This document shows, one piece after another, positions 17,562 to 27,454 of a stretch of 64,000 bases of DNA. The position numbers and the translations under genes are program-made. Origin of the DNA: Sheuella amnicola (GTDB lineage Bacteria; Pseudomonadota; Gammaproteobacteria; Burkholderiales; Burkholderiaceae_B); assembly GCF_010499255.1 (NCBI RefSeq), contig NZ_JAAGRN010000007.1, positions 1 to 64,000 of the forward strand, read 5' to 3'. Position 1 is the stretch's first letter; each line of letters opens with the position of its first letter. The notes under the pieces were generated by a model. The model ran no database searches. It was given only the letters and a program-made list of their open reading frames with translations, and had not been told where the DNA came from.

Positions 17562-18737
17562 ATGTTTTCATCTGTGCGTAAAGTCGCCGATTCGGGCGGG
17601 AATGTTTTGCTGCGTTCGTTTTTTTCAGTGTTCGGAGTGGCGTCAGTCCTTTTGAGCGGGTTGTTGCTCGTTTCGCCTTCACGAGCTCAAGGCAATGCCG
17701 GCAAACCTCCTGCACTGCCTGTATCAGTGATTGAGGTTTCATCGGTGACTTTGCCGAACATTCTTGAGGTGACTGCTCAGGCTGAAGGCGCAAAAGAAAC
17801 CGAGGTTCGTTCGCGAGTCGGCGGAATTTTGATCAAGCGCCTGTATGAAGAAGGCGCTTGGGTCAAAGAGGGGCAGCCTCTTTTTCAAATTGATCCTGAA
17901 CCTTTCAAGATAACCCTGGAAGAGGCGCAAGCCAAGGCAAAACAGACCGCGCGCGAGGCTGCTCGGTTAAAAATGTTGTTCGCCCAACAAGCCGTCAGTC
18001 GAAAAGAATATGATGATGCCACGACTGCCAATGAGATTGCGCAGGCCAATCTAAAGACTGCCCGGCTGAATTTAAAGTGGTCGACAGTGACTGCTCCAAT
18101 GAGTGGAGTCAGTGGGCGTGCACAGCGATCTGAGGGTAACCTGATCACGACGACGAGTGATGGCAGTTTGTTGACCTCTATCTACGAAATTAACCCGATT
18201 TGGGTGAGGTTCGGTCTTTCGAGCAGTGAAACTGCCAGACTTCCGGGCGGACGTCTCAACCCCGAGCAGACAAGCCAGGTGGAAATTTACTTGCCTAATG
18301 GCAAGTTATATCCCTATCCGGGAAAGTTGAATTTCCTCTCTACTTTCATTGATCAAAAATTAGGTACTCAACAATTTCGTGCCGAGTTCCCAAATCCGGA
18401 CCAACAAATTTTGCCGGGACAATTTTTGAAGGTCAGACTTACCACCGGTAAACAGGAAAATGTTTATTTGGTGCCCCAAGCTGCTGTCATTCAGTCCGAA
18501 CGCGGATTTATGGTCTGGAAACTGGATGCGGACAACAAGGTCGTGCCAGCTCCTTTGCAAATGGGAATGTGGCACGGCAAGAACTGGATCGTCTTATCCG
18601 GTTTGAAAGCAGGTGATCGTGTCGTCATCGATAACATCATCAAGATCCGCCCTGGTACTACGGTTACACCCACAGTTGTTCCGCTTGAACCAGCGGCAAA
18701 AGGAAGTGATCAGCAGAAGAACGGCAAGGAAGGTTGA
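17562..18737 (+). CDS. RND efflux periplasmic adaptor (AcrA type)
   Basis: The 391-residue adaptor has a signal peptide or anchor (hydrophobic core about 20-42, then SPSRAQG). The first lipoyl half-motif is EVRSRVGGILIKRLYEEGAWV, followed by the hairpin LKMLFAQQAVSRKEYDDA and the second half-motif KWSTVTAPMSGVSG. The beta-barrel and membrane-proximal domains contain LTSIYEINPIWVRFGLS and LPGQFLKVRL. AcrA-type proteins couple the inner-membrane RND pump to the outer-membrane channel. The permease start overlaps this stop by one base (TGATG), so the genes are translationally coupled. No regulator of the TetR type is adjacent. Confidence 0.92.
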   Translation: MFSSVRKVADSGGNVLLRSFFSVFGVASVLLSGLLLVSPSRAQGNAGKPPALPVSVIEVSSVTLPNILEVTAQAEGAKETEVRSRVGGILIKRLYEEGAWVKEGQPLFQIDPEPFKITLEEAQAKAKQTAREAARLKMLFAQQAVSRKEYDDATTANEIAQANLKTARLNLKWSTVTAPMSGVSGRAQRSEGNLITTTSDGSLLTSIYEINPIWVRFGLSSSETARLPGGRLNPEQTSQVEIYLPNGKLYPYPGKLNFLSTFIDQKLGTQQFRAEFPNPDQQILPGQFLKVRLTTGKQENVYLVPQAAVIQSERGFMVWKLDADNKVVPAPLQMGMWHGKNWIVLSGLKAGDRVVIDNIIKIRPGTTVTPTVVPLEPAAKGSDQQKNGKEG

Positions 18738-21700
18738 TGAGTTTTTCCAGTTTCTTTATTAGTCGGCCGATTTTTTCATCTGTCATCTCGATCACGATCG
18801 TGATCGCAGGATTAATGGCATTGCGAGTATTGCCGATTGCGCAATACCCGGAAATTGCACCACCGACAGTCGTGATTTCCGCCAATTATCCCGGTGCTTC
18901 GACCGAGACATTGACAAAAACAGTGGCAGGTCCGATCGAAGAGCAATTGGCGGGTGTTGAAAACCTGTTGTATTTCAATTCCACGGCCGCTTCCAACGGG
19001 CAATTGACGATATCCGCGACTTTTGAAGTCGGTACAAATATCGATATCGCGACAGTCAACGTGAATAATCGCGTGAAGATTGCAGAACCTCGCTTGCCTG
19101 ATGTTGTTCGTCAATATGGAGTGACGGTACAAAAACGTTCAAACGATATTTTGCTGGCCACGGCGATCACATCGACACAGGGGGAATATTCTGCTTTATA
19201 TCTCTCGAATTACGCGCTTATTAATGTTCTGGATGATTTAAAACGAATTCCCGGAGTAGGGGACGCCCAGATTTTCGGTGCCAAAGATTACTCGATGCGG
19301 ATATGGCTGAATCCGGATCGTATGGCGCAATTGGGGGTGACGACAAGTGATGTCGCCAATGCGATTGCATCCCAAAATAAGCAAAACGTAGCCGGAAAAA
19401 TCGGACAAGAGCCAGCTCCTCAAGGGCAGCAGTTGACTTATACCGTTACGGCAAAAGGGCGGTTGATGACCCCCGAGCAGTTTGGCGACATTGTCATTCG
19501 ATCAAACGGCCCCGGTGGTGTCCTAAGAGTCAAGGATGTTGCCAGAGTCGAGCTTGATGCCGCCAATTACGATGCTTTCACCACCATGCTCGGACAACCT
19601 GCAGCTGTGATCGGCATCTTTTTGCAATCCGGCGCAAATGCACTGGATGTTGCACAACGGGTTTACAGTACGCTGGAGTCGCTCAAGAAAAGATTTCCGC
19701 CTGGTGTCGATTATGTCATTCCTTTCGATACGACCAAGTTTGTAGATGCTTCGATCAGCGAGGTTGTGAAGACATTGCTTGAGGCAATGGTTCTGGTTGC
19801 GCTGGTGGTTTACCTGTTTCTGCAAAATTGGCGTGCGACCCTGATTCCGCTCATAGCGGTTCCCGTATCCCTGATTGGCACTTTTGCCGGATTATGGTTG
19901 TTCGGTTTTTCGATTAATACCTTGACGCTTTTTGCGATGGTACTCGCGATCGGTATTGTCGTTGATGATGCGATCGTTGTGCTGGAGAACGTCGAGCGCT
20001 TGATGACAGAACATCGTTTGCCTCCCAGGGAAGCGGCTTACGAGGCCATGCGAGAGGTATCCGGTGCGGTGGTCGCGATCGTGTTGGTGCTAGCGGCCGT
20101 ATTTATTCCGGTCGCATTTCTTGGTGGAATTGCCGGCAAGCTTTATCAGCAGTTTGCGGTAACTGTGGCTTTGTCCGTATTTTTATCCGGGATTGTCGCT
20201 TTAACGTTGACCCCTGCTTTGTGCGCCGTCTTGTTGAAGCCCACGCATACTGAACCTAATCGTTTTTTCAAGTGGTTTAATCGGAAATTCAACACACTCA
20301 CCGAGAAATACAGTTTGATTGTCGATAAGACCTTGCATCACCGTTTGATTGGGACAAGTGTTTTTGCTTTAGTGATTGTTGGTAGCATCGTAATGTTCAG
20401 GGCCGTTCCCGGTGGATTTGTGCCTGCCGAGGATCAGGGCTATTTGATTAGTGCGCTTGTTTTGCCAGACGGCGCAAGCATTCAACGTACACAAAACACG
20501 GGTGAATCTTTTCAGCGCGCGGTTGTGCAAGATCCTGCCGTCGCTCGGGTATTTGTTATTGCTGGCAATGACATCATAGGCGGCGGTGTCAAGACGAACG
20601 CAGGCACAATATTCATACCATTGAAAGATTGGAAAGAAAGAACGACCAGTGCCGAGACGCTAGCTAAAAAATTCACTGGTATTGGAATGAGTTTTCCTGA
20701 TGGCATGGCTCTGGTATTTAATCCTCCACCCATCAGGGGATTGGGTAGTGCTGGCGGATTCGAGTTTTATGTTCAATCCAAGGGTGAGCCTAATCCAGCT
20801 AAATTGGCAGAGGTGATTAATAACTTTACGGATGCTCTTCGAAATCGTCCCGAATTGACAGGTATTAATACTTTTTTCAGGCCGACCGCTCCTCAATTAT
20901 TCCTTGAGGTCGATGAAGCTAAATCGCTTTCCCTGGATATACCGGTTGCCGATGTTTATCAGAGTCTGCAGGCAATGATGGGGTCGTTATATGTAAACGA
21001 CTTCAACCTCAGCGGAAGAACCTATCGCGTCCAGTTGCAAGCCGATTCCCAGTACCGTACCGATCCTACTGACATTGGGCAGATTTATGTAAGAGCCGGT
21101 AACGGCAGCATGGTTCCTGTTTCGGCTCTGGTGTCCGTTAAGCAAGTTGTCGGTCCTGAGCAACTTGAACGTTTCAATGGTTTTCTTGCCGCCAAGGTGT
21201 TAGGTAGTGCCGCTCCGGGATTGAGCTCCGGAGATGCCATTCGCGTCGTGCGGGAGGTGGCTGGTCAAGTCCTTCCGCCTTCATATGATCTTGCATGGTC
21301 CGGACAGGCTTTTCAGGAAATCCGCACTGGGACAACTTCTGCAGTGGCATTTGTTTTTGGTTTGATCATGGTGTTTTTGATCCTCTCGGCGCAGTATGAG
21401 AAGTGGTCTTTACCGATCGCAGTTCTGCTGGCAGTGCCTTTTGCCTTGATGGGGGCGTTGATGGCGGTCATGATTAGAGGCATGCCCAACGATATTTACT
21501 TTCAGATCGGACTAGTGGTGCTTGTTGGACTATCAGCTAAAAATGCGATTCTGATCGTTGAGTTCGCAGCGCAGAAACGCGAACAGGGAATGAGCAGCAT
21601 GCAGGCGGCACTTGTTGCTGCCAAGTTGCGATTCAGACCGATTGTGATGACTTCTCTGGCGTTCATCCTTGGAGTGTTTCCGTTGGTGATCTCTTCAGGG

Positions 21701-21895
21701 GCGGGCGCAGCGGCGCGTCGCTCAATGGGAACCGGGGTGTTCGGTGGCATGGTTGCGTCCACGTTTATTGCGACTATTTTTGTACCTATGTTCTTTACTT
21801 GGCTTTCGCGCGACAAGCACGGCAAAAAAGGTACTCCCGATTCGGGACATGCTATTGCAGAGGTGGTGTCCTCAAAACCTGAGGATCGGTCATGA
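18737..21895 (+). CDS. RND efflux permease, HAE-1 family (AcrB type)
   Basis: The 1052-residue protein has two six-helix bundles and two large periplasmic loops. Proton-relay residues are complete: the Asp pair in GIVVDDAIVVLENVER (TM4) and Lys in LSAKNAILIVEFA (TM10). The PAQPAVVIGIF-like segment (LGQPAAVIGIFLQSGANALD), PAEDQGYLI and FFRPTAPQLFLEVDE are typical drug-pump features. It extrudes hydrophobic or amphiphilic toxic compounds using the proton gradient. The ATG at 18737 is preceded by AAGGAAGG. It overlaps both the upstream adaptor stop and the downstream outer-membrane gene start by a few bases, a compact three-gene operon. Confidence 0.95.
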   Translation: MSFSSFFISRPIFSSVISITIVIAGLMALRVLPIAQYPEIAPPTVVISANYPGASTETLTKTVAGPIEEQLAGVENLLYFNSTAASNGQLTISATFEVGTNIDIATVNVNNRVKIAEPRLPDVVRQYGVTVQKRSNDILLATAITSTQGEYSALYLSNYALINVLDDLKRIPGVGDAQIFGAKDYSMRIWLNPDRMAQLGVTTSDVANAIASQNKQNVAGKIGQEPAPQGQQLTYTVTAKGRLMTPEQFGDIVIRSNGPGGVLRVKDVARVELDAANYDAFTTMLGQPAAVIGIFLQSGANALDVAQRVYSTLESLKKRFPPGVDYVIPFDTTKFVDASISEVVKTLLEAMVLVALVVYLFLQNWRATLIPLIAVPVSLIGTFAGLWLFGFSINTLTLFAMVLAIGIVVDDAIVVLENVERLMTEHRLPPREAAYEAMREVSGAVVAIVLVLAAVFIPVAFLGGIAGKLYQQFAVTVALSVFLSGIVALTLTPALCAVLLKPTHTEPNRFFKWFNRKFNTLTEKYSLIVDKTLHHRLIGTSVFALVIVGSIVMFRAVPGGFVPAEDQGYLISALVLPDGASIQRTQNTGESFQRAVVQDPAVARVFVIAGNDIIGGGVKTNAGTIFIPLKDWKERTTSAETLAKKFTGIGMSFPDGMALVFNPPPIRGLGSAGGFEFYVQSKGEPNPAKLAEVINNFTDALRNRPELTGINTFFRPTAPQLFLEVDEAKSLSLDIPVADVYQSLQAMMGSLYVNDFNLSGRTYRVQLQADSQYRTDPTDIGQIYVRAGNGSMVPVSALVSVKQVVGPEQLERFNGFLAAKVLGSAAPGLSSGDAIRVVREVAGQVLPPSYDLAWSGQAFQEIRTGTTSAVAFVFGLIMVFLILSAQYEKWSLPIAVLLAVPFALMGALMAVMIRGMPNDIYFQIGLVVLVGLSAKNAILIVEFAAQKREQGMSSMQAALVAAKLRFRPIVMTSLAFILGVFPLVISSGAGAAARRSMGTGVFGGMVASTFIATIFVPMFFTWLSRDKHGKKGTPDSGHAIAEVVSSKPEDRS

Positions 21896-23361
21896 TGAAG
21901 TCGTTATATTCGTTACAGCCGCTGACTGCAAAGTTAAAAGTTGCAGCAATAGTCCTTGTCGCATCAAGCTTGTCAGGTTGCCTGCTCGGACCCGACTACG
22001 AACGTCCCGACATGAAGTTGCCGGATGCATACCGTTCTGCGCAATCGATAAATGATCCGGCTGCGACAGCCTCGGGATCGAATGCCGCAGCATTGCAAGC
22101 ATCCGCCGCGATTCGACCCGACTGGTGGGATCTATTCAATGATCCACAACTTAATGAATTAATGCGCAGGGCGCATCAGGATAATGCCGATGTCATGATT
22201 GCTATGGCACGGCTTGGGCAGGCTGAGGCACTTGCCAAACAGGCAGGAGCGGCTCTTTATCCGACATTGAATCTTGCAGCCGGTGGAGTCAGGTCTTCAT
22301 CGGGATCTGTGGCGACCGTATCAGGTGTGAGCGTTCTTGCAAATACAACGCAAGCAGCGCTTACGACTTCTTACGAAATAGATGTGTGGGGACGTGTGCG
22401 TCGCAATATCGAATCCGCCACTTCCCTGGTCAATGCAAGTGTTTACGATCAGGCAAGCGTTCGACTGACGCTATCCGGACTGGTGGCAAACACATATTTG
22501 CGCTTGCGCTCATTGGATGCACAGATTAATGTTTTAGAGGATTCTGTTCGCACCAGAGGCGATTCGTTGCGTATTGCGAAAGCCAAACTCGAAGGGGGTT
22601 TGGTATCTCCGATCGATTTGAATCAAGCTTTGGCGGCGCAGGCTAGCGCTCAGGCCTTGTTGTCTGAACAGAAAAGAGTGCGGGCCGTCGTGCAGAATCA
22701 ATTGGCTGTACTGACCGGAAAACTTGATCTGGTTATTTCGCCTGGTGATGTTCGCGCATTGCCGATCCCTCCACTGCCGCCTGAAGGCTTGCCTTCATCC
22801 TTGCTTGAAAATCGTCCTGATGTGAATCGTGCAGAACAGGAGTTGCGCGCTGCTAATGCCAGAATTGGCGTAGCGACAGCCGGGCTGTTGCCAACGTTTT
22901 CGTTGACTGGGCTGCTAGGTGCGCAAAGTGTCGACTTCAGCGCCTTTTTGTCCGGACAAAGTTTGGTCTGGTCCGCTGGTTTGGGGCTGGTTCAACCGAT
23001 TTTTTCCGGCGGACTCTTGCAAGGGCGTTTGGATTTTGCACGCGCTCAGCAACAGGAATCTCTAGGTAACTATGTCAAGGTCGTTCGCGGTGCCTACGGC
23101 GAGGTGAGTGACGCATTGGTATCAGTAAGTCAAACCTATCAAACAGAAATGTATTTGAATACTCAAGTCGCGGCGGCCTCCAAAGCTCAGGAGCTCGCTT
23201 TAACCCGCTATGAAGCAGGTTATGTCGACTTTTTGAGTGTGCTGGAGTCGCAACGTGCTGCAAACGAGGCTAAGTTGGCATTTGTCGTGAATAGATCCGC
23301 GCGGTTGCAGGCAAGCGTCGATCTTTTCAAAGCGCTGGGTGGTGGCTGGGTAAGACAGTGA
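21892..23361 (+). CDS. RND outer-membrane lipoprotein (NodT/OprM family)
   Basis: The 489-residue protein starts with a lipoprotein signal whose lipobox LSGC is at about residues 26-29, followed by LLGPDYERPDM, the usual start of OprM/NodT channels. Two OEP repeats follow, with the motifs TTSYEIDVWGRVRRNIESA, LPSSLLENRPDVNRAEQELRAAN and LALTRYEAGYVDFLSVLESQR. It forms the outer-membrane trimeric duct of the tripartite pump. Its ATG overlaps the permease stop (ATGA). It is convergent with the malonyl-CoA decarboxylase gene, 37 bp apart. Confidence 0.93.
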   Translation: MMKSLYSLQPLTAKLKVAAIVLVASSLSGCLLGPDYERPDMKLPDAYRSAQSINDPAATASGSNAAALQASAAIRPDWWDLFNDPQLNELMRRAHQDNADVMIAMARLGQAEALAKQAGAALYPTLNLAAGGVRSSSGSVATVSGVSVLANTTQAALTTSYEIDVWGRVRRNIESATSLVNASVYDQASVRLTLSGLVANTYLRLRSLDAQINVLEDSVRTRGDSLRIAKAKLEGGLVSPIDLNQALAAQASAQALLSEQKRVRAVVQNQLAVLTGKLDLVISPGDVRALPIPPLPPEGLPSSLLENRPDVNRAEQELRAANARIGVATAGLLPTFSLTGLLGAQSVDFSAFLSGQSLVWSAGLGLVQPIFSGGLLQGRLDFARAQQQESLGNYVKVVRGAYGEVSDALVSVSQTYQTEMYLNTQVAAASKAQELALTRYEAGYVDFLSVLESQRAANEAKLAFVVNRSARLQASVDLFKALGGGWVRQ

Positions 23362-23398
23362 TCGCATGACTAATGATTAGGAGGGCAATCGGTTTTAT

Positions 23399-24688
23399 TC
23401 AGATCGATTTGCCAACGGATCTGGCGAACACCACTTCTCCTTGATTGAATTTCTCATGATTTTCCTCCACCTCATCCAGATCATATAAATAATTGACCAT
23501 GAGTCCGGCGGATTCTTTTAGACCTTTTTTCGATAAATCGGCCGCCCAATTAATTCGGTTTAGTCTGGCGCCGTTGCCGAGGTGAAATTTAGCGACAGGA
23601 CTCCCGGATCGATGCGTCGAAAAATAGATCAAATAGGTTGCACAAAGAGTTTGCAAAGCATTTTTTTCAGCATCTGTCGAAGTCGCGGGTGTCCATCCTT
23701 CAGTCAGCCGTTGCACCCATGTTTTACCTTTGAGACTGATCAGTTGAAGAGCTTTTTCGTATTTTTCCGCCACGCCGGGGTGTTTTTCGAACACAGCGTG
23801 GTCAGCCGGTTTTGACATCCAGTCCACAAATCCGGGTATGGGTGAAAGCGTGACAAATGTCTTTAAGCTTGGAAATTCGGCTTTAAGTTGATCGGCCACC
23901 CGTTTGATCAGGAAATTCCCTAATGAAACGCCACGCAATCCGGGTTCGCAGTTACTGATCGAATAGAAAACAGCCACTTTGAATTTCGTTGCTTCATTGG
24001 GTTCCGATTTTTTATCGACCAGCGGGCCGATTGCATCCGGAATGTCCCCTAGCAAAGCAACTTCGACAAAAATCAGTGGCTCATCGGGTAATTGAGGGTG
24101 AAAAAAAGCAAAACAACGGCGGTCGGGTTGAAGACGTCTCCTTAAATCATCCCAACCATCAATGGCATGAACCGCTTCATGATGGATAATTTTTTCGAGT
24201 ACATGCGCAGGCGACTGCCAGTCGACGCGATGCATTTTAAGAAAACCGGGATTAAACCAGGAAGACAGTAAATGCCTGATGTCGTAGTCCAACGCCGCTA
24301 GGTCGCGACGTTTTTCGAGTAATTTAAGAATTTCCCGGCGCATCGTCAGAATGATTTTCGTGCCGCCTGGTGCGCGATTTAATCTTCTGAGCAATTCTTG
24401 TCTGGGGGACTCTGTAATACGGGTCAGAGCAATCAGATTCCGCGCATCGGGTTGCTCTGCATAGGCTAGCGCAGCCTGCATCACGCTTTTTGGATCAGGA
24501 TTGAATTTTTCTGCGAGTAAAGAGTAAAAGTCCAGGCGTCCGCCATCGTCCAGCGCCTGGTAGTGCCGAATGACATCTTGAGCCATGCTTGAACTGTTGG
24601 CTTCGCCAGGTCCGGACATCAAGCGTTTGACGGCTTGATTTATTTTGGATTGATGTCTTGATTGAACAATTTTTTCCAGCAGAATCAT
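23399..24688 (-). CDS. Malonyl-CoA decarboxylase
   Basis: The 429-residue protein matches the MCD fold: an N-terminal helical domain (about 1-140) and a C-terminal acetyltransferase-like domain with FFHPQLPDEPLIFVEVAL, FYSISNCEPGLRGVSLGNFL, the catalytic Ser motif TLSPIPGFVDWM and the His motif FHLGNGARLNRINW. It converts malonyl-CoA to acetyl-CoA and CO2. In rhizobia it works with malonyl-CoA synthetase and a malonate carrier, neither of which is seen here. The ATG at 24688 follows GGAGC; a TTG 12 bp upstream is less likely. The gene sits alone between two RND operons, an unusual place. Confidence 0.9.
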   Translation of the reverse strand: MILLEKIVQSRHQSKINQAVKRLMSGPGEANSSSMAQDVIRHYQALDDGGRLDFYSLLAEKFNPDPKSVMQAALAYAEQPDARNLIALTRITESPRQELLRRLNRAPGGTKIILTMRREILKLLEKRRDLAALDYDIRHLLSSWFNPGFLKMHRVDWQSPAHVLEKIIHHEAVHAIDGWDDLRRRLQPDRRCFAFFHPQLPDEPLIFVEVALLGDIPDAIGPLVDKKSEPNEATKFKVAVFYSISNCEPGLRGVSLGNFLIKRVADQLKAEFPSLKTFVTLSPIPGFVDWMSKPADHAVFEKHPGVAEKYEKALQLISLKGKTWVQRLTEGWTPATSTDAEKNALQTLCATYLIYFSTHRSGSPVAKFHLGNGARLNRINWAADLSKKGLKESAGLMVNYLYDLDEVEENHEKFNQGEVVFARSVGKSI

Positions 24689-24764
24689 CGCAAGCTCCAA
24701 ATGAGGATGGAATTGCCATCCGGGACATCATAGCGGGAATCTTTGCGATGAAATTATTTTTTGT

Positions 24765-26267
24765 TCAATCTCCGTCTTTTACTGACCCCAAAATGTCCGC
24801 ATCCGCCGGCATGCTTAGTTTGGGGGCTGGTTTTGTCATGCCTTCCCAGTCACCGCCCAAAGCTTTGATCAGAGCAACATTGGCTAAAAATTGAGCGCCG
24901 TGGAGTTGCCATTTGATTCGAAGCGCTGTCAGGGAGTTTTGTTGGATTAAAGCAAGCGTCTGAGCGTTATCCAAACCTTCCTGATAGCGAATCAAGCTGG
25001 TCTGGTAGGCTTTAATGTAATTTTTAACACCCTCGTCTTGTTTGATTCTGGCCCGATCGTATTGTTGAATGTTGCTCATTGCATCCTGTGTTTCTTGAAT
25101 GGCAACGAGAACGGATTGTTTATAGTTCGCAACTGTTCCGGCGTAACCTGCTTGTGCGAAGCGATAGTTTGCGCTGATTCTTCCCCCATCGAACAAGGTT
25201 TGTGTCGCAGTCAGTCCGATTGACCAAATCATGGAAGGCGCATTCAGTAGCGTTGCCATATTTGTGGAGTCTGTGCCGAAAAAGGCAGGTGCGATCAACA
25301 GTGACGGGAAGAATGCCGCTTTTGCGACACCGATTTGGGCGTTGGCTGCAGCCATTGCCCGTTCGGCGGCGGCAACATCCGGCCGACGTTCAAGCAGACT
25401 AGACGGCAAGCTGACTGGAAATGCCGGTAAATGCGCAGGTAACTTACCGACGGGGATGCTGAAATTGGCAGCGGGTGTCCCCGTAAGTGTTGCGAGCAAG
25501 TTTTCCTGCACATTACGCTGTGACTTCAGAACCTCGAGTTGAGCACCCGTCGTTTCAGTTAATGCCATTTGTTGGGCGAGTTCAGTGCGTCCGGCGGCAC
25601 CTTCGTTGTAGCGTTTTTCGACAAGACTGCGTAGCTTTTCCTGAAGTGAAACAACAATCGATAGAACGCGTATCTCCTCGTCATATTGTCTGAGCAAGAA
25701 GTACGATGATGCGACCTGGGCACTAATAAGAAGCTTGACGTTTTCCGTATCGGCTCGGGCTTGCTCTGCGGTGTAATTGGCGGCCTCTACATCGCGACGA
25801 ACCTTTCCTAGCCAGTCGATCTCATAGGTCATGATCGCGACTGGCCGATAGTCGTTTTGAACGGTTTGGACGTTCACTGAATCATAAGTCGTTCCGGGTC
25901 GGTTGGCTGATGTCAGTGTTCGAGACGCAGTAGCGCCCGCGGTGATAGTCGGCAGGAGCGCGGCGCCACGCGCTTCGCTTTGCGCGATCGCTTGATCTAG
26001 TCTGGCAAGCGATGCCTTCAACGTGAAATTGTTGTCCAGGGCCTTGGAAACGAGTTCGTTGAGCGTTTCATCACCAAATGCAGTCCACCACTTGCCTTTG
26101 GGAATTTCATCCGCAGGCTCAGCTTGCTTCCATAGAGCCGGATTTGCGCTGGGAAGTGACTTCCAGTTATCGGGCAGATCCAAGGCCGGCCTTTCATAGT
26201 CCGGTCCTATTGGCGAGCACCCGACGCAAGCCAATCCTATCAAGCCAAGAAGGATCAAGCGTTTCAT
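24765..26267 (-). CDS. RND outer-membrane lipoprotein (NodT/OprM family), second system
   Basis: The 500-residue protein has a lipoprotein signal with lipobox ACVGC at residues 13-17, then SPIGPDYERP. The OEP repeats show MTYEIDWLGKVRRDVEAANY, LPSSLLERRPDVAAAERAMAAANAQIG and SLIRYQEGLDNAQTL. It is the outer-membrane duct of the second RND system and the last gene of that operon. Its start overlaps the adaptor stop by 4 bp. It is clearly paralogous to the channel at 21892-23361, but the signal and linkers differ, so it is not a recent copy. Confidence 0.93.
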   Translation of the reverse strand: MKRLILLGLIGLACVGCSPIGPDYERPALDLPDNWKSLPSANPALWKQAEPADEIPKGKWWTAFGDETLNELVSKALDNNFTLKASLARLDQAIAQSEARGAALLPTITAGATASRTLTSANRPGTTYDSVNVQTVQNDYRPVAIMTYEIDWLGKVRRDVEAANYTAEQARADTENVKLLISAQVASSYFLLRQYDEEIRVLSIVVSLQEKLRSLVEKRYNEGAAGRTELAQQMALTETTGAQLEVLKSQRNVQENLLATLTGTPAANFSIPVGKLPAHLPAFPVSLPSSLLERRPDVAAAERAMAAANAQIGVAKAAFFPSLLIAPAFFGTDSTNMATLLNAPSMIWSIGLTATQTLFDGGRISANYRFAQAGYAGTVANYKQSVLVAIQETQDAMSNIQQYDRARIKQDEGVKNYIKAYQTSLIRYQEGLDNAQTLALIQQNSLTALRIKWQLHGAQFLANVALIKALGGDWEGMTKPAPKLSMPADADILGSVKDGD

Positions 26268-27454
26268 GATCCCTTTTTACCCGATTCTTTTGTGGTTTCT
26301 ACAACGACAGGCTGACCATCCATGATCGAATCGCGAGGATTGAGGATGATCTGATCTTGCGCCGAAACCCCGCTTTTGATTTCAACGGTCATGCCGTAAT
26401 CAATTCCGAGTTTGACTTTTTTCTTTTCGATTTTACCGTCCACGACAGCCGCAACGTAAGGGCCGCCTGCACCAAAAATCAGTGTGTTAGTGGGCAGAAT
26501 CAACGTATCGCCGGTATTGATTTTCATCGCGACTTCGACATAAGAACCCGGAAGAAGCGCTTTATCCTTGTTCGGAACTTCAACATCCACCTGGAGTGTT
26601 CGCGTATTGGTGTCAATAGCGCCGGCGGTACGAGCGACACGTCCTATGTAAGGCTTGTCCGGTGAGCTGATCTGAAAGATTTCGACTTCCTCGCCGACTC
26701 GCACTTGAGATGCGCGATCTTGAGGCATATAAACATACACATGCAGGTTATCCGTGCGAGCGATGGTGAACATAGCTTGAGCCGTTCCGGTGTTGCCTGC
26801 GTTAACAAGGTCACCCATATTTATGTTGCGACGGGTGACGTTGCCGTCAAAGGGGGCGACAACCGTTCCGAAGCTTTGTTGATCGCGCAGCCTTTTCAAT
26901 ACAGCCTCGGTTTGTTTGTATATTCCTGTTTTTTCGTCCAGTTCCTGTTGAGAGACCGCGTCTTGCGCACGCAGTCTCTTCCACCGTTCGTAGGCAGTTT
27001 TAGCCAGTTCATGATTGGCAGTCGCTTCTTCGACTTGTTTATTGATTTCGGGGATATCCAGAATTGCGAGTGTTTCCCCTTTTTTGACCGGGTCGCCAAT
27101 ATCTTTTAGCCATTTACTGACATATCCATTCACACGGGAATATATTTGTGCTTCATTGATGCCAAGCAAGGTTCCGGGTAGAACAAGTTTTGCTGTCGCC
27201 CCGTTTTTGTTGGCCGGAACCGGACTCGTGACCAGTACGTGCATGATGCCGTTCTTTTGGGCACGATCTGCTAGGACGTTGCTGTATGACCAACGTGACA
27301 AGAGGGTGGCGCCTAATCCGATCAGCATCAGGATCACAAGCAGGAGCGCCGCATTGCGCGTTATCTTTACGACTCGATTGCGACTCTGATCATTGTCGGG
27401 GCCGTGCAGATGAAATTCCGGCAAGCCTTGGTGCGCATGGCGTTGTTCGGTCAT
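26264..27454 (-). CDS. RND efflux periplasmic adaptor, second system
   Basis: The 396-residue adaptor has a cytoplasmic N-terminus rich in His and Gln, one membrane anchor (about 33-54), a lipoyl half-motif YSRVNGYVSKWLKDIGDPVKKG, a short hairpin (ELAKTAYERWKRL, DAVSQQELDEK) and the returning half-motif GTVVAPFDGNVTRRNINMGDL. The barrel shows VYVYMPQDRASQVRVGEEV and LLPGSYVEVAMKI. It belongs to the MFP branch that partners HAE-1-like pumps in proteobacteria. Its start overlaps the permease stop by 4 bp and its stop overlaps the channel start by 4 bp. Confidence 0.92.
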   Translation of the reverse strand: MTEQRHAHQGLPEFHLHGPDNDQSRNRVVKITRNAALLLVILMLIGLGATLLSRWSYSNVLADRAQKNGIMHVLVTSPVPANKNGATAKLVLPGTLLGINEAQIYSRVNGYVSKWLKDIGDPVKKGETLAILDIPEINKQVEEATANHELAKTAYERWKRLRAQDAVSQQELDEKTGIYKQTEAVLKRLRDQQSFGTVVAPFDGNVTRRNINMGDLVNAGNTGTAQAMFTIARTDNLHVYVYMPQDRASQVRVGEEVEIFQISSPDKPYIGRVARTAGAIDTNTRTLQVDVEVPNKDKALLPGSYVEVAMKINTGDTLILPTNTLIFGAGGPYVAAVVDGKIEKKKVKLGIDYGMTVEIKSGVSAQDQIILNPRDSIMDGQPVVVETTKESGKKGS